This document shows positions 16,624-29,650 of a stretch of DNA of 64,000 bases, in pieces (position 1 is the first letter of the stretch; each line of letters starts with the position of its first letter). Origin of the DNA: Desmodesmus armatus (taxonomy: Eukaryota > Chlorophyta > Chlorophyceae > Sphaeropleales > Scenedesmaceae); the NCBI GenBank assembly GCA_007449985.2, contig VIIQ02000562.1, positions 310,001-374,000 of the forward strand, in the 5' to 3' direction. A model generated the notes under the pieces. The model was not told the DNA's origin. It was given only the letters and a program-made list of their open reading frames with translations, and did no database searches. Both the position numbers and the translations under genes were made by a program.

Positions 16624-19255
16624 ATGGCTTACTATGACTACGGTGCTGCAGCCCCCTACGCAGGGGCTGCAGGCTATGGCTACGCAGCGCCAGCCGTGGC
16701 CCCAGCACCCATGGCCCCCTACTCAGTGCCACCTATGTATGCTGTGGCAGGCGGTCCTGATGAACAGAGGTGAGTGCAGCCGTTTTACTACTTCGAGTCA
16801 CTCTGATCATCCAGGGTAGCTTTCTAGTCCGTTTTGGGCAGTGCATGGGTGCATTTGCCCCCAAAGCAGCAGAGCAGTAGACGCATTTCAGGCTTGCTAT
16901 CCAGCCTCTGCTGGGTGATACATGGACTCCATCATGGCAACGGAAGGCAGGGCAAATGTTTAAGGAATTCATGTTGCCACAACTTGTGTGCGATCGCCTA
17001 TGCCATGCTGCACAGGACCGTGTTTGTGACTGGCTTCCCGAATGATGTCAAGGAGCGTGAGCTGAACAACATGCTCAGGTTCATGCCTGGATACGAGGCC
17101 AGCCAGATGAACTGGAAAAACGGGCAGGTGAGCACTGCCACCATTGCAACCATGCGCTGCTGTTGCCCATGACCGTGCTGGTGTGGGTGAGTGCTGACTG
17201 TGTGCCATCGCATGTCTGCAAACTGTTCAGGCACAAGGCTTTGCTCTGTTTTACACCGGGGTTGCCGCCCGCGCTGCGTGCTCTGCCCTAGGTGGTATGA
17301 GGTGAGCGCTGCATTGTGTTCTTTTGAAACTGTTCTGTGCTGACCCTCAGCGCACACAGCCAGGCTGCATCAGCTTGCGCCTTGCCCTGAGCTTTGCAAG
17401 GTGGTCCTTGCAGGCTGGCTGCCAGCATGTGTCCAGGCACAAGATTATTTGTGTTTTTCAGGCAGGTCAGCACCCCATGTGCAGGGTCATTGTGTCTTCA
17501 TTTTTGTCCTTCATGCATGATTGTGCAGGTTTGACGAGGAGGTCACACTGCGTGCTGAGATGGCGCACAAGGTGGGGGTGGCTTGTGCTGTGTCATCATG
17601 CCCTCACTAATCGCGTGGCTACACAAGGCAGCCCCCTAGCGTAGCTGTGCAAATCAGCCCGCATCACAGCGCCTTTGTGTTAGACGGTGCACCGCTGCAG
17701 CTGTGATGGTGCGCAGCAACAGCTGTGGTATCAGCTCTGCATGCAGCAGCTGTGGTGCCTGCAGGATGGGTGCTGCGCTGAGCAGACGGCATTGCTGGGT
17801 TTTGTGCACCAGGGACAGGCTGAGGACTGACTTTGGAGGTTTGCTTGCTGCCCTGCCTTGCCACAGAACATGTACATCAAGGCAGACGGCACAATGGCAG
17901 TCGGCGTGATGCAGGGCAAGCGCATGCGCACCACCGGTGGCTACAGCGGGTCCTACAGGTTGGTCACATTCGCTGTTTCAATCCGTCAGCTGACCTCTCC
18001 TGCTGGCCAGCACACCACCAGCGGTTCCAATCGACCACCAGCTGGGTGCCCCAGTGCACCAGCTTCCAGTCCCGCTGCGAAGTAAACGTTGGATGTGTGG
18101 TGTCTTGCTGCCCACACACCATTTCAATTTGCCCGTGCCGTTTGCCTGTGCCGTTTGGCGGCACAGTGACGGACGTTCGTCTCACTCTGGCCCTGCCTGG
18201 CTGTGCTGTGTGCTGCGCGCAGTGGTGGCGGCAGCTCTGCTGGTGGTGGCCCAGTTGGCTACGCCCCCGTGTCCAACAGGGGCGACAACCCCCCCTGCAA
18301 CACCCTGTTTGTAGGCAACCTTGGCGATGCCGTGCAGGAGGCTGACCTGCAGGCACTGTTTGGAGGGCTGCAGGTAAGGGACCCCGCCTGCCGCCTGTTT
18401 GCTCTTGCACAAGCAGGCCGTGCCCATGTTGCATGTGGTGCTGTGGATGTGCATTGTCGGCGTCGCACGGTAGCAATGTAGGCACAGTTTTTGCATGAGG
18501 CAGAACTACCCAGTGTTGCGCCTGCACAGTGGCTGCCAGCGGGCGGCTGTTGGATTTCACTCCTGATGTCAGCGCGCCAATGGGTGGCCTGGCTGGCAAG
18601 GAGGGACACGCCTGCATGTTTGCCACGTCTGCTCTGGTGATTCAGCAGAGAACATTTTTGCTAGGTTATCCCCCAGCAGGTCTGAATTGGTGCTTGTCTG
18701 TGGGGCGGTTGTTTGTTCGTGTGCAGGGCTATCAGCAGCTGAAGGTGATGCGCAACGGGCGCCAAGTCAGCTGTTTCGTGGAGTTTGACACAGTGGAGAA
18801 CGCTGTCATGTGCCATACCACACAGCAGGTAGGCCCCTGCCATCCCACATGCCCTGTGCAGTGCTCTTTGTCAAAACAGTCACCATCCAGGAAAAGGCTT
18901 TCCTGCCCTGGCTGCAGCACTAGGCAAGTGCGCACCCGACTTCATAGCTTGGATGGTAGGCAAGTGCCGCACCCCATGCAGCTAGTGCGCATCCTTGTCT
19001 CACAGCAAAGGTACTGCACGGTACCTAGCCTGCCCCTCACCTTGGGTGCCTTCCCTGCCATGGGATGTATCTGCGCAGGGTGCCGTGCTGACCAGCAGTG
19101 ACCGTGGACCCCTCCGCATCCAGTTCAGCAAGAACCCCTTTGGCAAGAAGCGGGACGTCTCTGGGCAGCTGGTTGACACGCGCATGAGTGGAGGCGGCAG
19201 TGGACTGGAGGGCATGCCCAGCTTTGATGCAGCTGCACAGCCCGCAATGGGCTGA
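16624..19255 (+). CDS. Whi3/Scw1-like two-RRM RNA-binding protein
   Basis: Exons: 16624-16769, 17016-17127, 17231-17301, 17529-17571, 17867-17958, 18223-18373, 18727-18828, 19079-19255 (TGA); phases agree, 297 codons. The ATG starts a Tyr/Ala/Pro-rich leader (MAYYDYGAAAPYAGAAG). RRM1 opens with TVFVTGFPNDVKERELNNML and closes with MRFDEEVTLRAEMAHK. RRM2 opens NTLFVGNLGDAVQEADLQAL, has SCFVEFDTVENA as RNP1-like core, and ends with LRIQFSKNPFGKK, the SKNP-type signature of the Whi3/Scw1/RBPMS group. Members bind mRNA in the cytoplasm and affect translation or cell-size and cell-cycle control in fungi. The role here is inferred from family only. Confidence 0.88.
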
Positions 19256-20549
19256 CAGAGTTTGTCAGCTGTTTGGAACGAGCTTTGTACATACAGGTGT
19301 GTTGGGCAGGCCACTGCGCACTGCCGCTGCGGCAGGGCAGGTGCAGCAGCTAGTTGCTTGCCAGGACAGGGTCAGCTGGTGACAGGTAAGTAGGGCAGTG
19401 CATGTGCTCTTAATAGTTCAGTAGTTGCAGGGGTGGGCTGGGATGGTCTTGCTTGTGTTGCTGATGGGATGTTGGGGTGTCTTCAAGCTGCACTGGCCAC
19501 ACGTGCAGCAACAGGTAAGTGGGGACTGGACCCTCGAGTCATGCAAGTCACACTCACTGTGCACACCATCCTCAGCAACCCATGACCTCATGTTGCTGCT
19601 TTCCTTTTCACGCATCCTGCACTGCATCTGCAGATATCATGCGCCATGCTGTGTGCACCTGCACGTGCCGCATGCATATTGTGCAATAAGGCCAGGCATG
19701 CACACACCACGCACGCCAGACAGTGGGAGGCAGCACTGAGCTTCACACAGCAGCGCACGTCAGGCACAGCACGGCACAGCACAGCACTGGAGCATTGCTG
19801 CTGAGACCCGCACTTCACAAGCCTGTGGCGATGATGGTGATGCATTGCTGGCCAGGATTTTGGACAGTTGTACAGCTGCCGTGGGAGGTGGCAAGTGGTG
19901 GGACGTTGGACCCTGTGTCTGAAACATGCACACACCTCTGATTGGAACCCTTGTAAGCCTTTTGTAACGGTGTAGTTCTGCGGAGAAAGGTTGTGCTGCA
20001 CCTCCTGCGCATCATATGGCAGGGTGCAGGTGGCGTTTTGTCATGCAAGCAGGTTACAGACGTCATGCAGGGGCTTCGAAACCAGAGCAGGCAACAAAGA
20101 GCCATGAATTGTCAGCCCGTTATCAAACAGCCCTGTCCCCAGCAAAATGAAATGGCACTGTACTTGTGTTGCTTGGGGCTGTGCAGCCAACTGCCAGTGC
20201 AGGAAGCCCTCGATGCATCCAGTCCAAGGGTTTTGCAAGAGGTTTTACACAGTTTGCATCCTTGAGCAAGGAAAGTGCTGGGATGCGTGTACAGGTGTGC
20301 CACATCTTAAGGTGGTTGAGTTTTGGAAACTGAACAGTCAGCAGGCACTTGCAGGATTGCTTGTGGCCATGATGCTTGTCAGATACAGCTGTGTACTGCC
20401 CTTCCTCTGACAGCAATGGCATCAGCACAAGCCTCTGAGGCATCACACCAGTTTGATATCACACAGTGCATGGCACAGCATGCAAGCAGCAACATGGCAA
20501 GTGAGCCACTAAAAATGGTGACACAGCATGCTGGGCGCCTTGTGTGCCG
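19256..20549. other. Intergenic region between convergent 3' ends
   Basis: Lies between the Whi3-like gene (+) and the exonuclease gene (-). Candidate algal TGTAA polyadenylation signals for the + gene are at 19952-19956 and 19963-19967. A minus-strand TGTAA at 20245-20249 could serve the exonuclease gene. No coding sequence recognised. Confidence 0.45.
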
Positions 20550-23500
20550 TCAACTGTCAACTTTCTTTGCCTTCTTCGCCTTCTTGGCTGCTGCTGCCGC
20601 GGCTGCTGTTTGGCGCTTGCCAGCAGACCCAGGGGCCTTCCGCTTTTTGTTGCTGCTGCCGCTGCGCTTGGCCCCTCGGTCTGCTGCCTTGTCCTTGCCA
20701 TAGGCCAGCCCACTGTGGCACGCCATCTTGCGCACCACAACCTGCACATCCAACAGTAGAAGCAACCAGTGTGGTCCATGTAAGCCATCCCAATGGGGGT
20801 GAAACAGAGTGCGATAGCAATGCAAGATGCTGCACTAAGTGAAGGCGTAGGCATGCCATGAGGGTGCACAAACGTGACTTATCAGCATGCATGGTGAGCA
20901 TGTGCCTGACACATGCCTGCCTGGCATACTAGCCAACCTCAGCAGCAGCAGGCAATAGCCTTGCTATGTGAAACAGAGATTGGTGCTGCACACATCATTG
21001 AAACACCGGTGTACATTTCATTCATGCATCTTCCAAGGCTGCACAATCAAGCAACGTCACTGGCATGCAAAAGGCAGCTGTCAGCACAATGCTGCTGCCA
21101 AGTTGCTCAGTCACCTTGTGTGGGCTGCCCTGCAGCGCCTGCTTCTTGCTGTGCCGGCCCACACTGTCAGTGAACACCACACCTGCAGTCACACAACAGT
21201 GCAGCATGCGCCCCTCTTTTCAGGCCACTCGATCCATTTCTCTAGGCGTACTGCAAGCCTGCAGCCACTCGATGCATTCACAGTGCAGCCTCAGGCAGCA
21301 AGGCTTGCTCCCCCACTCCTTGGCCCCCTGCCTTCCCTGCATCCCATCGACACAGACCCTGCCTTCTTCCCGCGCCAACCCCGGGCGACGCTGAGTTTGA
21401 ATGCACTCATACGGCAAACAGTGCAGGCACTCAGCAGCACATGCGAGCAATGCCCAGCCAAGAAGGCAGCAGAGCCGCACCTGGCAGTGCCGAGAACACC
21501 TCGTTGGCCACGCCAGCATGTTGAAACACCAGGAACAGCAGCTGCTTGCTGCTGTCACCAGGCTGCTCTACAGCGGCGGCCTCCACAGCAGCAGCAGCTG
21601 ATTCATGCCCTGCCTCGCGGCTGGCAGCAGCAAGCGTCGCCTTGACAGCGGCTGCCACGTCCTTAGGCGAGCTGCTGCTGGGTGGCGGCAGCTTGTGTAC
21701 ACACAGCTTGCACAGGTCGGCTTTGTCCACCTGTGAGCAGAGCAGCAGGACGCATGTAGGACTGGTGAGCTTGGTCATCAGGGCTGCGCCCCAGCTGGCA
21801 TGCTGTAAGCCTGATTTTGTCACTTGGTTGTTGGATATATTGCCCAACCCTCACCCTAGCCTGTGCCTCAGGCTATGCTCAGCATGCTGGGACTAGTGCT
21901 GCATCTTGCTCTATCACAAGACACCACTTGGCACACACAACTTCACTTCATCCCTGAGCAATTGCCACTGAATCTGACAGGACAGATGGTATCATGGGCT
22001 GCCTGCAGCACTGCATCAACTTCCAGCCCACCTTGAGGTCTGGTGTTTCCAGTGGGGGGCTGGGTGTCCCTCTCTGCAGCTCCCGCTTGACCAGGGCCAG
22101 GGACACAGAGGCATCCTCCCTGCTGTCGTGCTGGGGCTGCTGCTGGCTGCTGCTGACTGGGGCAGCTAGTGTCCGGCCTCTCAGGGGCTGACCTAGGAGC
22201 TGCTCTGACAGCAGGGCTAGGGAGGGTGTGTAGGTGGACAGGTCCCTGCACACAGGGGGCAGGAGGGAGGCCACAGAGGGAGAGAGGTGAGGATCGCACA
22301 GTAATAGGTGGTGCTACCTGGGGTATAACCATGAAAGGCTAAATCAGGAGGCTGCGGAACCGCTTAGCCCCCACTCAGAGGGGCTTACTACAGTGGGTGA
22401 TAACAGGCTGGACAGGCCCTAAACCACAGCCAGTTTTGCAAAATGAAGTACCTTGAAATCCAAACCGCTTTGATCACAACAGTTGCGCTGAGGGCTTGAA
22501 GTTCATGCAGGCTGATCAGCAAGATGAAGGGATGCCATATGAGTTGGGGCGGGGGCGGGGGAGGGGGGGGGGGGGGGGTATTGTAGTTGTGCCTGTGTAG
22601 AGTGCCCTCAGCCACTGATAGGGCTGGTGCAGGTGCGAGGCACATCTTTGATGTGGGGCAGAGCCATTTCTTCAGTCTGCCACAGACAGGCAGCGGATTT
22701 GGTATATCTGCCCCATACAGTCCTGCAGTAGCAGTCTCTCTGACACTACTTTTGGGTCATATGCAGCAGCAACGAGCAGTTCAAGGGGTGCGGATGGGAG
22801 GTTTCTGGTTCAAAAAGAAAAACAGGGGACTACAGATCTATAGATCTATAGATCTCAGGCTGAAGTAGATCAAATAACTCACACTCCCTGTGTCTACACC
22901 CCCCACTCACTTGACCTCAAAGATCATGCTTGTGTCAATGACCCATGGGTGGTCCAGCTGCAGTGCCTGCAGGTCGTGGTGCAGGCCGTGGCCCACCAGC
23001 ACAGTCCTGGGTGTCAGCAGCTTGGCCAGCCGCTTGGCTGCTGCCTTGCGGCTGAGGGTGACACCCTGCAGGTCTGATGCTGTGATGCCGGTCAGCTCTG
23101 TGCGGTAGTCCAGCACAGGGCACGACGGCAGCACCAGCTCCTGTGTAGTGTGTGGTGTGTGGTGATGACAAAACGTGTGACATGTGTGATGGTCAGGGGT
23201 GGTGAACGGAGGGTGACACCCTGCAGGTCTGATGCTGTGATGCCGGTCAGCTCTGTGCGGTAGTCCAGCACAGGGCACGACGGCAGCACCAGCTCCTGTG
23301 TAGTGTGTGTGGTGTGTGGTGATGACAAAACGTGTGACATGTGTGATGGTCAGGGGTGGTGAACGGAGGGTGACACCCTGCAGGTCTGATGCTGTGATGC
23401 CGGTCAGCTCTGTGCGGTAGTCCAGCACAGGGCACGACGGCAGCACCAGCTCCTGTGTAGTGTGTGGTGTGTGGTGATGACAAAACGTGTGACATGTGTG

Positions 23501-25703
23501 ATGGTCAGGGGTGGTGAACGGAGGGTGACACCCTGCAGGTCTGATGCTGTGATGCCGGTCAGCTCTGTGCGGTAGTCCAGCACAGGGCACGACGGCAGCA
23601 CCAGCTCCTGTGTAGTGTGTGTGGTGTGTGGTGATGACAAAACGTGTGACATGTGTGATGGTCAGGGGTGGTGAACGGAGGGTGACACCCTGCAGGTCTG
23701 ATGCTGTGATGCCGGTCAGCTCTGTGCGGTAGTCCAGCACAGGGCACGACGGCAGCACCAGCTCCTGTGTAGTGTGTGGTGTGTGGTGATGACAAAACGT
23801 GTGACATGTGTGATGGTCAGGGGTGGTGAACGGAGGGTGACACCCTGCAGGTCTGATGCTGTGATGCCGGTCAGCTCTGTGCGGTAGTCCAGCACAGGGC
23901 ACGACGGCAGCACCAGCTCCTGTGTAGTGTGTGTGGTGTGTGGTGATGACAAAACGTGTGACATGTGTGATGGTCAGGGGTGGTGAACGGAGGGTGACAC
24001 CCTGCAGGTCTGATGCTGTGATGCCGGTCAGCTCTGTGCGGTAGTCCAGCACAGGGCACGACGGCAGCACCAGCTCCTGTGTAGTGTGTGGTGTGTGGTG
24101 ATGACAAAACGTGTGACATGTGTGATGGTCAGGGGTGGTGAACGGAGGGTGACACCCTGCAGGTCTGATGCTGTGATGCCGGTCAGCTCTGTGCGGTAGT
24201 CCACCACAGGGCACGACGGCAGCACCAGCTCCTGTGAAATGTGTGGTGATGACAAAAATGTGGCGGGGACAGATGTGTGACGTGTGATGGTCAGGGCTGG
24301 TGAGAGACGATGCTTGAGTACATCAATGGCAATGCCATCGCCTGGGACGAGGCCAAGGGGGAATTGAGCAGGGGTGGCGCCAACACTTTGCTGCGTGTAT
24401 ATTCACACACAAGGGGATGGACAGGGTTCAGAGGGGCCATTTGAAGAGCACTTGTCAATTGTGTGTAATGATATCTATCTGTCGCCTCCCGCCTGCATTT
24501 CGCCCTCCTCCCTGGTGCCACAGGAGCAGCCCCCGGGGCGACGGTCGCTTTTCTGTGCCGTGCTGTGTGTCTGTCGTTTACCCCCCCCCCCCCCCCACCC
24601 ACCCACCCTCGGGCTGTTCACCCCCCAATGCCTGCCAGACAGTGACCCTCCCACCTGCATGACCAGCTGGTCGTCCTCATCCACCACTGCCAGCTGCAGC
24701 AGCTCCTTATCACTCTCAGAGGTAGCACACATCTCACAATCAACACCCAGCAGCCGCCATGGGCCAACACCAGCATCACCAGCCGCAGCAGCGTCCGCAG
24801 CATCCCCATCAGCATCCCTGGCAGCAGACACACAGACAGAACACCTCTGGTTTGCACAAGTACAAGATAGTTGTTGAGTGCTTCAGGTACCCTGTGATGA
24901 CAAACACCAGAATGTCCTTGGCGGGTGTAGAAAAGGTGTCCAGCATTAGCAATTACGGATCCTGCTCATAGACTGGGTGTCATGCAGGAGCCATTGCTGT
25001 CCATTCTGGCATCATAGGGCCTAAGTTGCAGACACACAAACACAACGACCATGGAGGTGTGCTTTTGGCTGCTGCTGCTGCTGCTTTTATTGCTGCTGCT
25101 ACTGCTGCTGCTGCTTTTATTGCTAATGCTGCTGCTGCTGCTGCTGCTGGTCTCACCTGCCAGTGACCACCCATCCCTTCTCATAGCTGTCAAAGTTGTA
25201 CCAGTGGTGGAAGCGGGGGTGGCTGCGGGTGCGCTGCATCAACTGCCACACAGGGTCACCCTGTACACCAGCACACAGCACACGTGGTCACAGAGTCAAA
25301 CTTGGTATGCATGAAAAGTTCCTGAGCTTCTGCACGCTCCTTGTGTCAACACACTGCCAGTAACAGGCATAACACGCACACCAGTTGTACAGACCGCAGA
25401 GCAGAAATTGTTGCAGCTGCTTGAGGTACTTGCCTTACCCACCTTTTGGACCTGCTGCTGGTCTGCAGCAGCGTCTGCTGCACCCTTGCCCGCTGCTGCT
25501 GCTGCTGCTGCTTTGCCCTTGCCGGGTTTGCCACCTGCCGCCTTGCCGCCTGCTGCTGCTGCCGCCGCACTGCCACCACTTGCTGCCCGTTCACTCTGCA
25601 ACACACAACAAGGTGCAGCATCTCACAAGACTGAGTGGGGTCAAACACCAACAATCACACCAGCCCAGCCAAGCTGACACCTTGGACAGATAAGCAAGCA
25701 CTG

Positions 25704-25770
<67 letters not shown>

Positions 25771-26720
25771 ACTGCAGCGGCTGTACTCCTGCGCCTTTGG
25801 CTGTGTTATTGAAAGACACCAGCAGCCTTGCAACACTGATAGTGGCTCGATTTGTATGACGGTGCAGCCAACACGCCACACATGCTGGTGTTGCCGCTTT
25901 ATGGCCACAGCAACATTGCTGCTGCTGCTATGGATGCTGCTGCTGTGATGCAGGAGGCCTTGCAGGTCTCAGACAAAGTCTGCTGACAACATTGCTGTCT
26001 AGTCCCAGCCCACCTGCAGCTTGTTGGTAAACCAGGGCAGGAAGCGCTTCAGCAGCTTCTGTGGTTTGACCAGCTCCTTGCCAGGTGCCCTGGGGTCCGG
26101 CTTCTGACTGTGCAGGGCAGCCAGGAAACCAGCCAGCTGCTCAGGACTGTACTTGCGAGGGTCTGAAAGCTTCTTGCCTGTGGGCTGGGCCTGTTTGCAG
26201 CAGGACAGGGCGGTGAGGAAGAGGACGGTGCAGCATACATTGCGACGGGTGTCAAAATGTGAACAGCGAGGGTGGTGGTGCCGGCGGCGGGGGAGCACTG
26301 TTTGCGCTGGAGTGCAGACAGCTGCGTAGTTGTGCATCTGACGGCGGCTGCCAGCTGGATGACTGAGGTGCCGGAGTTTGAAAATGAGCAGGTTGTGGTA
26401 CAGTAGTGAGTTGAGTGCACCAAGACGGTAGCTGCCATGTGGCTGGCCAGTGACCCTGCTCACCTGCACCCAGTCGTGCCAGTTCTTGCCGCTGGCATCT
26501 ATCAGCTGCTTCCTCTGAGACAGCTTCACTGCAACAAAAATGATTAAGCAGACACATGAGCTGCTGCTGAAGGCTTCAGAGGTGTCGAATGTCGCAGCCT
26601 TGTTTGGCCAATGACAGCAGCTGCTTGGAGAGTGACTTGTCAGTTGCTAGAAAGTACCCTCGGCCCACCTGCTCCAGCAAGCACTGGCTTACTGTACTCC
26701 TGCAGCTCCTCAGCCTTCAT
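20550..26720 (-). CDS. REXO/SDN-type DEDDh 3'-5' RNA exonuclease
   Basis: Exons: 26720-26669, 26528-26464, 26190-26014, 25595-25443, 25260-25157, 24817-24655, 23140-22911, 22245-22032, 21730-21481, 21182-21115, 20741-20550 (TGA); phases agree, 555 codons. The N-terminal third is basic and Ala/Gly/Lys-rich. The exonuclease core has all three motifs: GVDCEM (Exo I Asp and Glu), VGHGLHHDLQAL (Exo II Asp) and QHDSREDA (Exo III His and Asp). Between them, LDYRTELTGITASDLQGV and HPWVIDTSMIF match the REXO/Rex/SDN group. The tail is Lys/Arg-rich (KKAKKAKKV), a likely nuclear or nucleolar signal. Family members trim rRNA, snRNA or small RNAs; the substrate here is unknown. The intron between exons I and II holds a tandem array of partial exon copies. 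Confidence 0.87.
22882..22899 (-). repeat. Dispersed element, partial copy 3
   Basis: Eighteen bases shared with the elements at 12941 and 14083. It lies six bases inside the exonuclease intron whose donor is at 22905-22910. Confidence 0.5.
23053..24250 (-). repeat. Eight-copy 155/157-bp tandem array of partial exon plus intron
   Basis: Each unit (minus strand) contains an acceptor-like TACACAG, the first 88 bases of the Exo II exon (ELVLPSCPVLDYRTELTGIT...), and about 68 bases of GT/CA-rich intron. Unit length alternates 157, 155, 157, 155, so a 312-bp dimer is the higher-order unit. Only the copy at 23140-22911 continues into the full exon. The copy furthest upstream in the gene (around 24198) carries a CCAC for CCAG variant and a diverged flank. 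Confidence 0.93.
25704..25770. repeat. (CTG)n trinucleotide repeat
   Basis: About 22 CTG/CAG units in the exonuclease intron between exons 26190-26014 and 25595-25443. A second, interrupted CTG-rich tract lies at 25066-25150 just inside the next-but-one intron. Confidence 0.95.
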
Positions 26721-27798
26721 TTGTACTGCTCAGGGCACCGAACGGCGGTCGCTGACTGTGGTTTGATTCGAGTCGTTGCAGTGCTGCCAGCTGTTGCTGC
26801 TGCTGCCACTGCTGCTGGTTTTAGGGGGGCCGTCTTGTTGTCTGTAGTGTTACTTCGGTCACGATATAAGTATGTTGAAGCAGCAGGATATGTAGTACAA
26901 TCCGCTTGGTGCACGCAACAGCTTGTTTCGGACTGTTTCGCGGGAACGCGCGATGATGAAAGCAATCAATGATACAACAGAAGTCAAAACCGAAAAATAA
27001 ATCATATAGAGGTCACAAGCAGCTGCACGCGTGAACCAAAGACAGCAAGTTGCTCAGATCAGGTTACAAGATCTACAGGACCATGGGTCGGACGGGAGTC
27101 GACAACTGCCCCAACCCCCAGGAGATACAGCCCATCCAGGCCACAAACATTCTTCGGATGGCCTGGCTTCAGCAGGCTCAAGCAAACACCAATGGCAGTC
27201 TGCAGCGACACCCAAAAACAAGCTCAGTCAAGCTGCATGCCAGCAAAGCAGCCCTCGCTGTTTGCAGCACGGTCGCCACTGCCAGAGACAACGCGGCTGG
27301 GAGCCAGTGCTTGTCAGCGCAGCCTGGTGCTGCTGCTGTGGCACATGCTTTGTTCTGCTCTGCTCCCAGACGTGCTTCGTGCGGCAGGTACTTGTCAGTT
27401 CACTCCCCCGACCTGCATCCGCACAACACAACACTTGATCAGCTGCATGCGTGGTGCTGCCAACCGTCAGCTGCAAACCTTGGCAATAAACGGCCACATC
27501 ACCAATCCCTCAGCTGGCAGTTGCGGACAGAAGTAGGTTTAGCTGAAGCATACACACCAAGCAGAACAGCAGCAATCGCAGATGGATGCTCCACGTGCAT
27601 GCACCAAAACAAACATATCAAACACACTCCTATCAACAGCGCGTCAGCTGCAGCTCCCTAACCCTACGTGGCACGCGCTCAGCTTGCGCGCTTGTCAACC
27701 TGACTCCAGGACTGTATTCTGCACCCTGAACACATCAGCTGAACACAGTATGCAACAGTGACCTCAACTGCCAAGCCAGCATTAGTCATCTAGCCCAC
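26721..27798. other. Intergenic region, exonuclease 5' side / NDUFA2 3' side
   Basis: Contains the 5' flank of the exonuclease gene and the 3' UTR of NDUFA2. An open frame of about 200 codons on the plus strand (27050-27661) has no family resemblance or splice support and is not called. Confidence 0.5.
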
Positions 27799-28910
27799 TC
27801 ACTTTGGCATGGCATCGCCAGCAGTGACCAGCTCCTTGAGCTTGTTCTGCACAGCTGCTGCATCCAAGCCCTGGACTGACACTGACTTCTCCTGACCAAA
27901 GTCTGCAGGCACGCCATGCACATGGGCAGGTTGAAGCTGTCAGTGTCTTGAAGGGCAGAATGCATGCAAGTCCCAACCAAAACCCCCTCGATAACCAGGC
28001 ACAGCAGCTAAGGCCCATTGTCATAACACTCTCCACAGCCACCCACACAATTACATACCACCCCTAGGCCTCACAGGTGCCATAGGGTCTGCTGTTCATG
28101 GGCAGGCGTGTCAAGTTGCACCCTGTCAGCGCTGCACTGCCCATCACTGAAGGAGGCGATAGCTGATGCACCGACAACACACTGCCACACTCTCTTGGTC
28201 ACAACCACTTGCACTGCTGCCTGCCTGGATTTGTGAGGGTGGCACAAGTTCCTTTTGTGTAGTCTGCCCAGGAGTCACTGCTGGGCAAACAGCACGGTCT
28301 GCTGGTCACTGGTCAGCTGCACGGAGTGCTGGCCCAGCAGCACGGTGCTGCTGGTGCAAGGCCCCACAGCCAAGACACTCACCATACCGTGCTATCAACT
28401 TGGCCTCTGTACCCGCTGCCTCCCGCACCAAAATTGGGAAGTCTGGGTTGGCCTTCTTCATTTCTGCATAGTTCCCCATGATGAAATCCCTGTGAACAGA
28501 CAGCAGCAACCAGTGTTGTCAATGTGCTGAAGCCCCAGAGTTGCTATGCAGCAGCAACAAGCACTCCGCTGCAGCTGCGTTGTGCTGTTCATCTCTTGGT
28601 GACGACCTGTGATTAAATCCTGACGCGGGTTTCATCATCATGCACTACCTAGGTTGCGATGCAGCCTGCAGTGGTGAAACCTACCCACCCTTCCTGCATA
28701 CCAACCCCAAAGTGCTGTCTGGCTGGCCCCCTGTTTGCTCACCTGGCTCCTTTGCTAGCTGCTGACGACTGACAAATATGGATCCTGCGCAAACACCAAT
28801 GTTGATGTTCAATGCAGGACACACTCAACGTTGCTGTTGGACTATCTTGCTGCTGCTGTCACCCACCTCAGCTCCTGCATGGCAGTGGACAGGACCTTCC
28901 ACGACGCCAT
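27799..28910 (-). CDS. NDUFA2: NADH dehydrogenase 1 alpha subcomplex subunit 2 (complex I B8)
   Basis: Accessory subunit of mitochondrial complex I with a thioredoxin-like L51/S25/CI-B8 fold. Exons: 28910-28867, 28784-28743, 28489-28383, 27902-27799 (TGA); phases agree and give 98 codons, the normal family length. The ATG starts [20 protein letters not shown]. This is followed by [40 protein letters not shown] and [11 protein letters not shown], which match NDUFA2 throughout. Nuclear-encoded; import needs no long cleavable presequence in this family. Confidence 0.96.
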
Positions 28911-29650
28911 GGCTGGATCTGAGACACTACAAAGGACAACTGCGCACCCTCGCACTCACTGCAACGGTGACTCTGCGGAAACAAGGGGCACAGATCAGAA
29001 GGTCTAACTTGACTTGGCCCCAAGTCGCAACAAACAGGCTGTGGTTAAGCGAAGCACTGCAACACTCACGCTATTGAAGCCTCCCAACACCCGTGTTTGT
29101 AAGTTTGACTCGGGCTGTTGTCAGTGACTTGTCACTGTGTGCTGCAACCACATGCCTGCGACTTTTGGTATATTATTACAGTTACATTGTCCACTGTGCC
29201 CTGTTGCTCACCACAGTGGGAGACCTGCTCTGTTCTGCCAGCCTGGCAAGTTGCCAAGGCACTGCACAGTCCGCAGGTTGCAGGTTGCACCGAGCGCGGC
29301 TGCCTCTGTCACCGCTGACTACAACTTGCAGCTTGTGTTGCACCGATCGCTGCTGCCTCTGTTTCCGCTAGTACCTGCCCCGCCAGTTTCAGTCTTGCAA
29401 CGCATTGGCTGCACCCTCCCTGCTTGGACCTTGACAGTTGACCCATCTGCCACTCAACCTTCCGACCTTGCAATTCACGGCACAGAACCAGCCAGCGCAC
29501 CAGTTTGCAGCAGGTGAGGTCAACAAACGGCAAGCACACCATCCCACAGCCAACGACATCAGTAACCAACACCAACAGTGCCGCTGCACCAGCCATGCCG
29601 CAACCTCAGCACACCCACGCCCAACAGCAGCAACAGCTGACGCCAAAACC
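28911..29650. other. Intergenic region, NDUFA2 promoter side
   Basis: About 740 bases between two minus-strand genes. It should hold the NDUFA2 promoter and 5' UTR and the transporter 3' UTR. Nothing else recognised. Confidence 0.5.

Noticed and set aside
22907..24214. Long minus-strand ORF as a histidine/threonine-rich repeat protein
   Set aside because: It is produced by a 312-bp repeat divisible by three crossing exon and intron sequence; a stop near 24475 blocks read-through from the preceding exon.
22935..24255. CRISPR-like array
   Set aside because: Units are contiguous near-identical copies with no variable spacers, inside a eukaryotic intron.
27050..27661. ~200-codon plus-strand ORF
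   Set aside because: No recognisable domain, no supporting exons, start may be a non-ATG codon, composition like flanking intergenic DNA.
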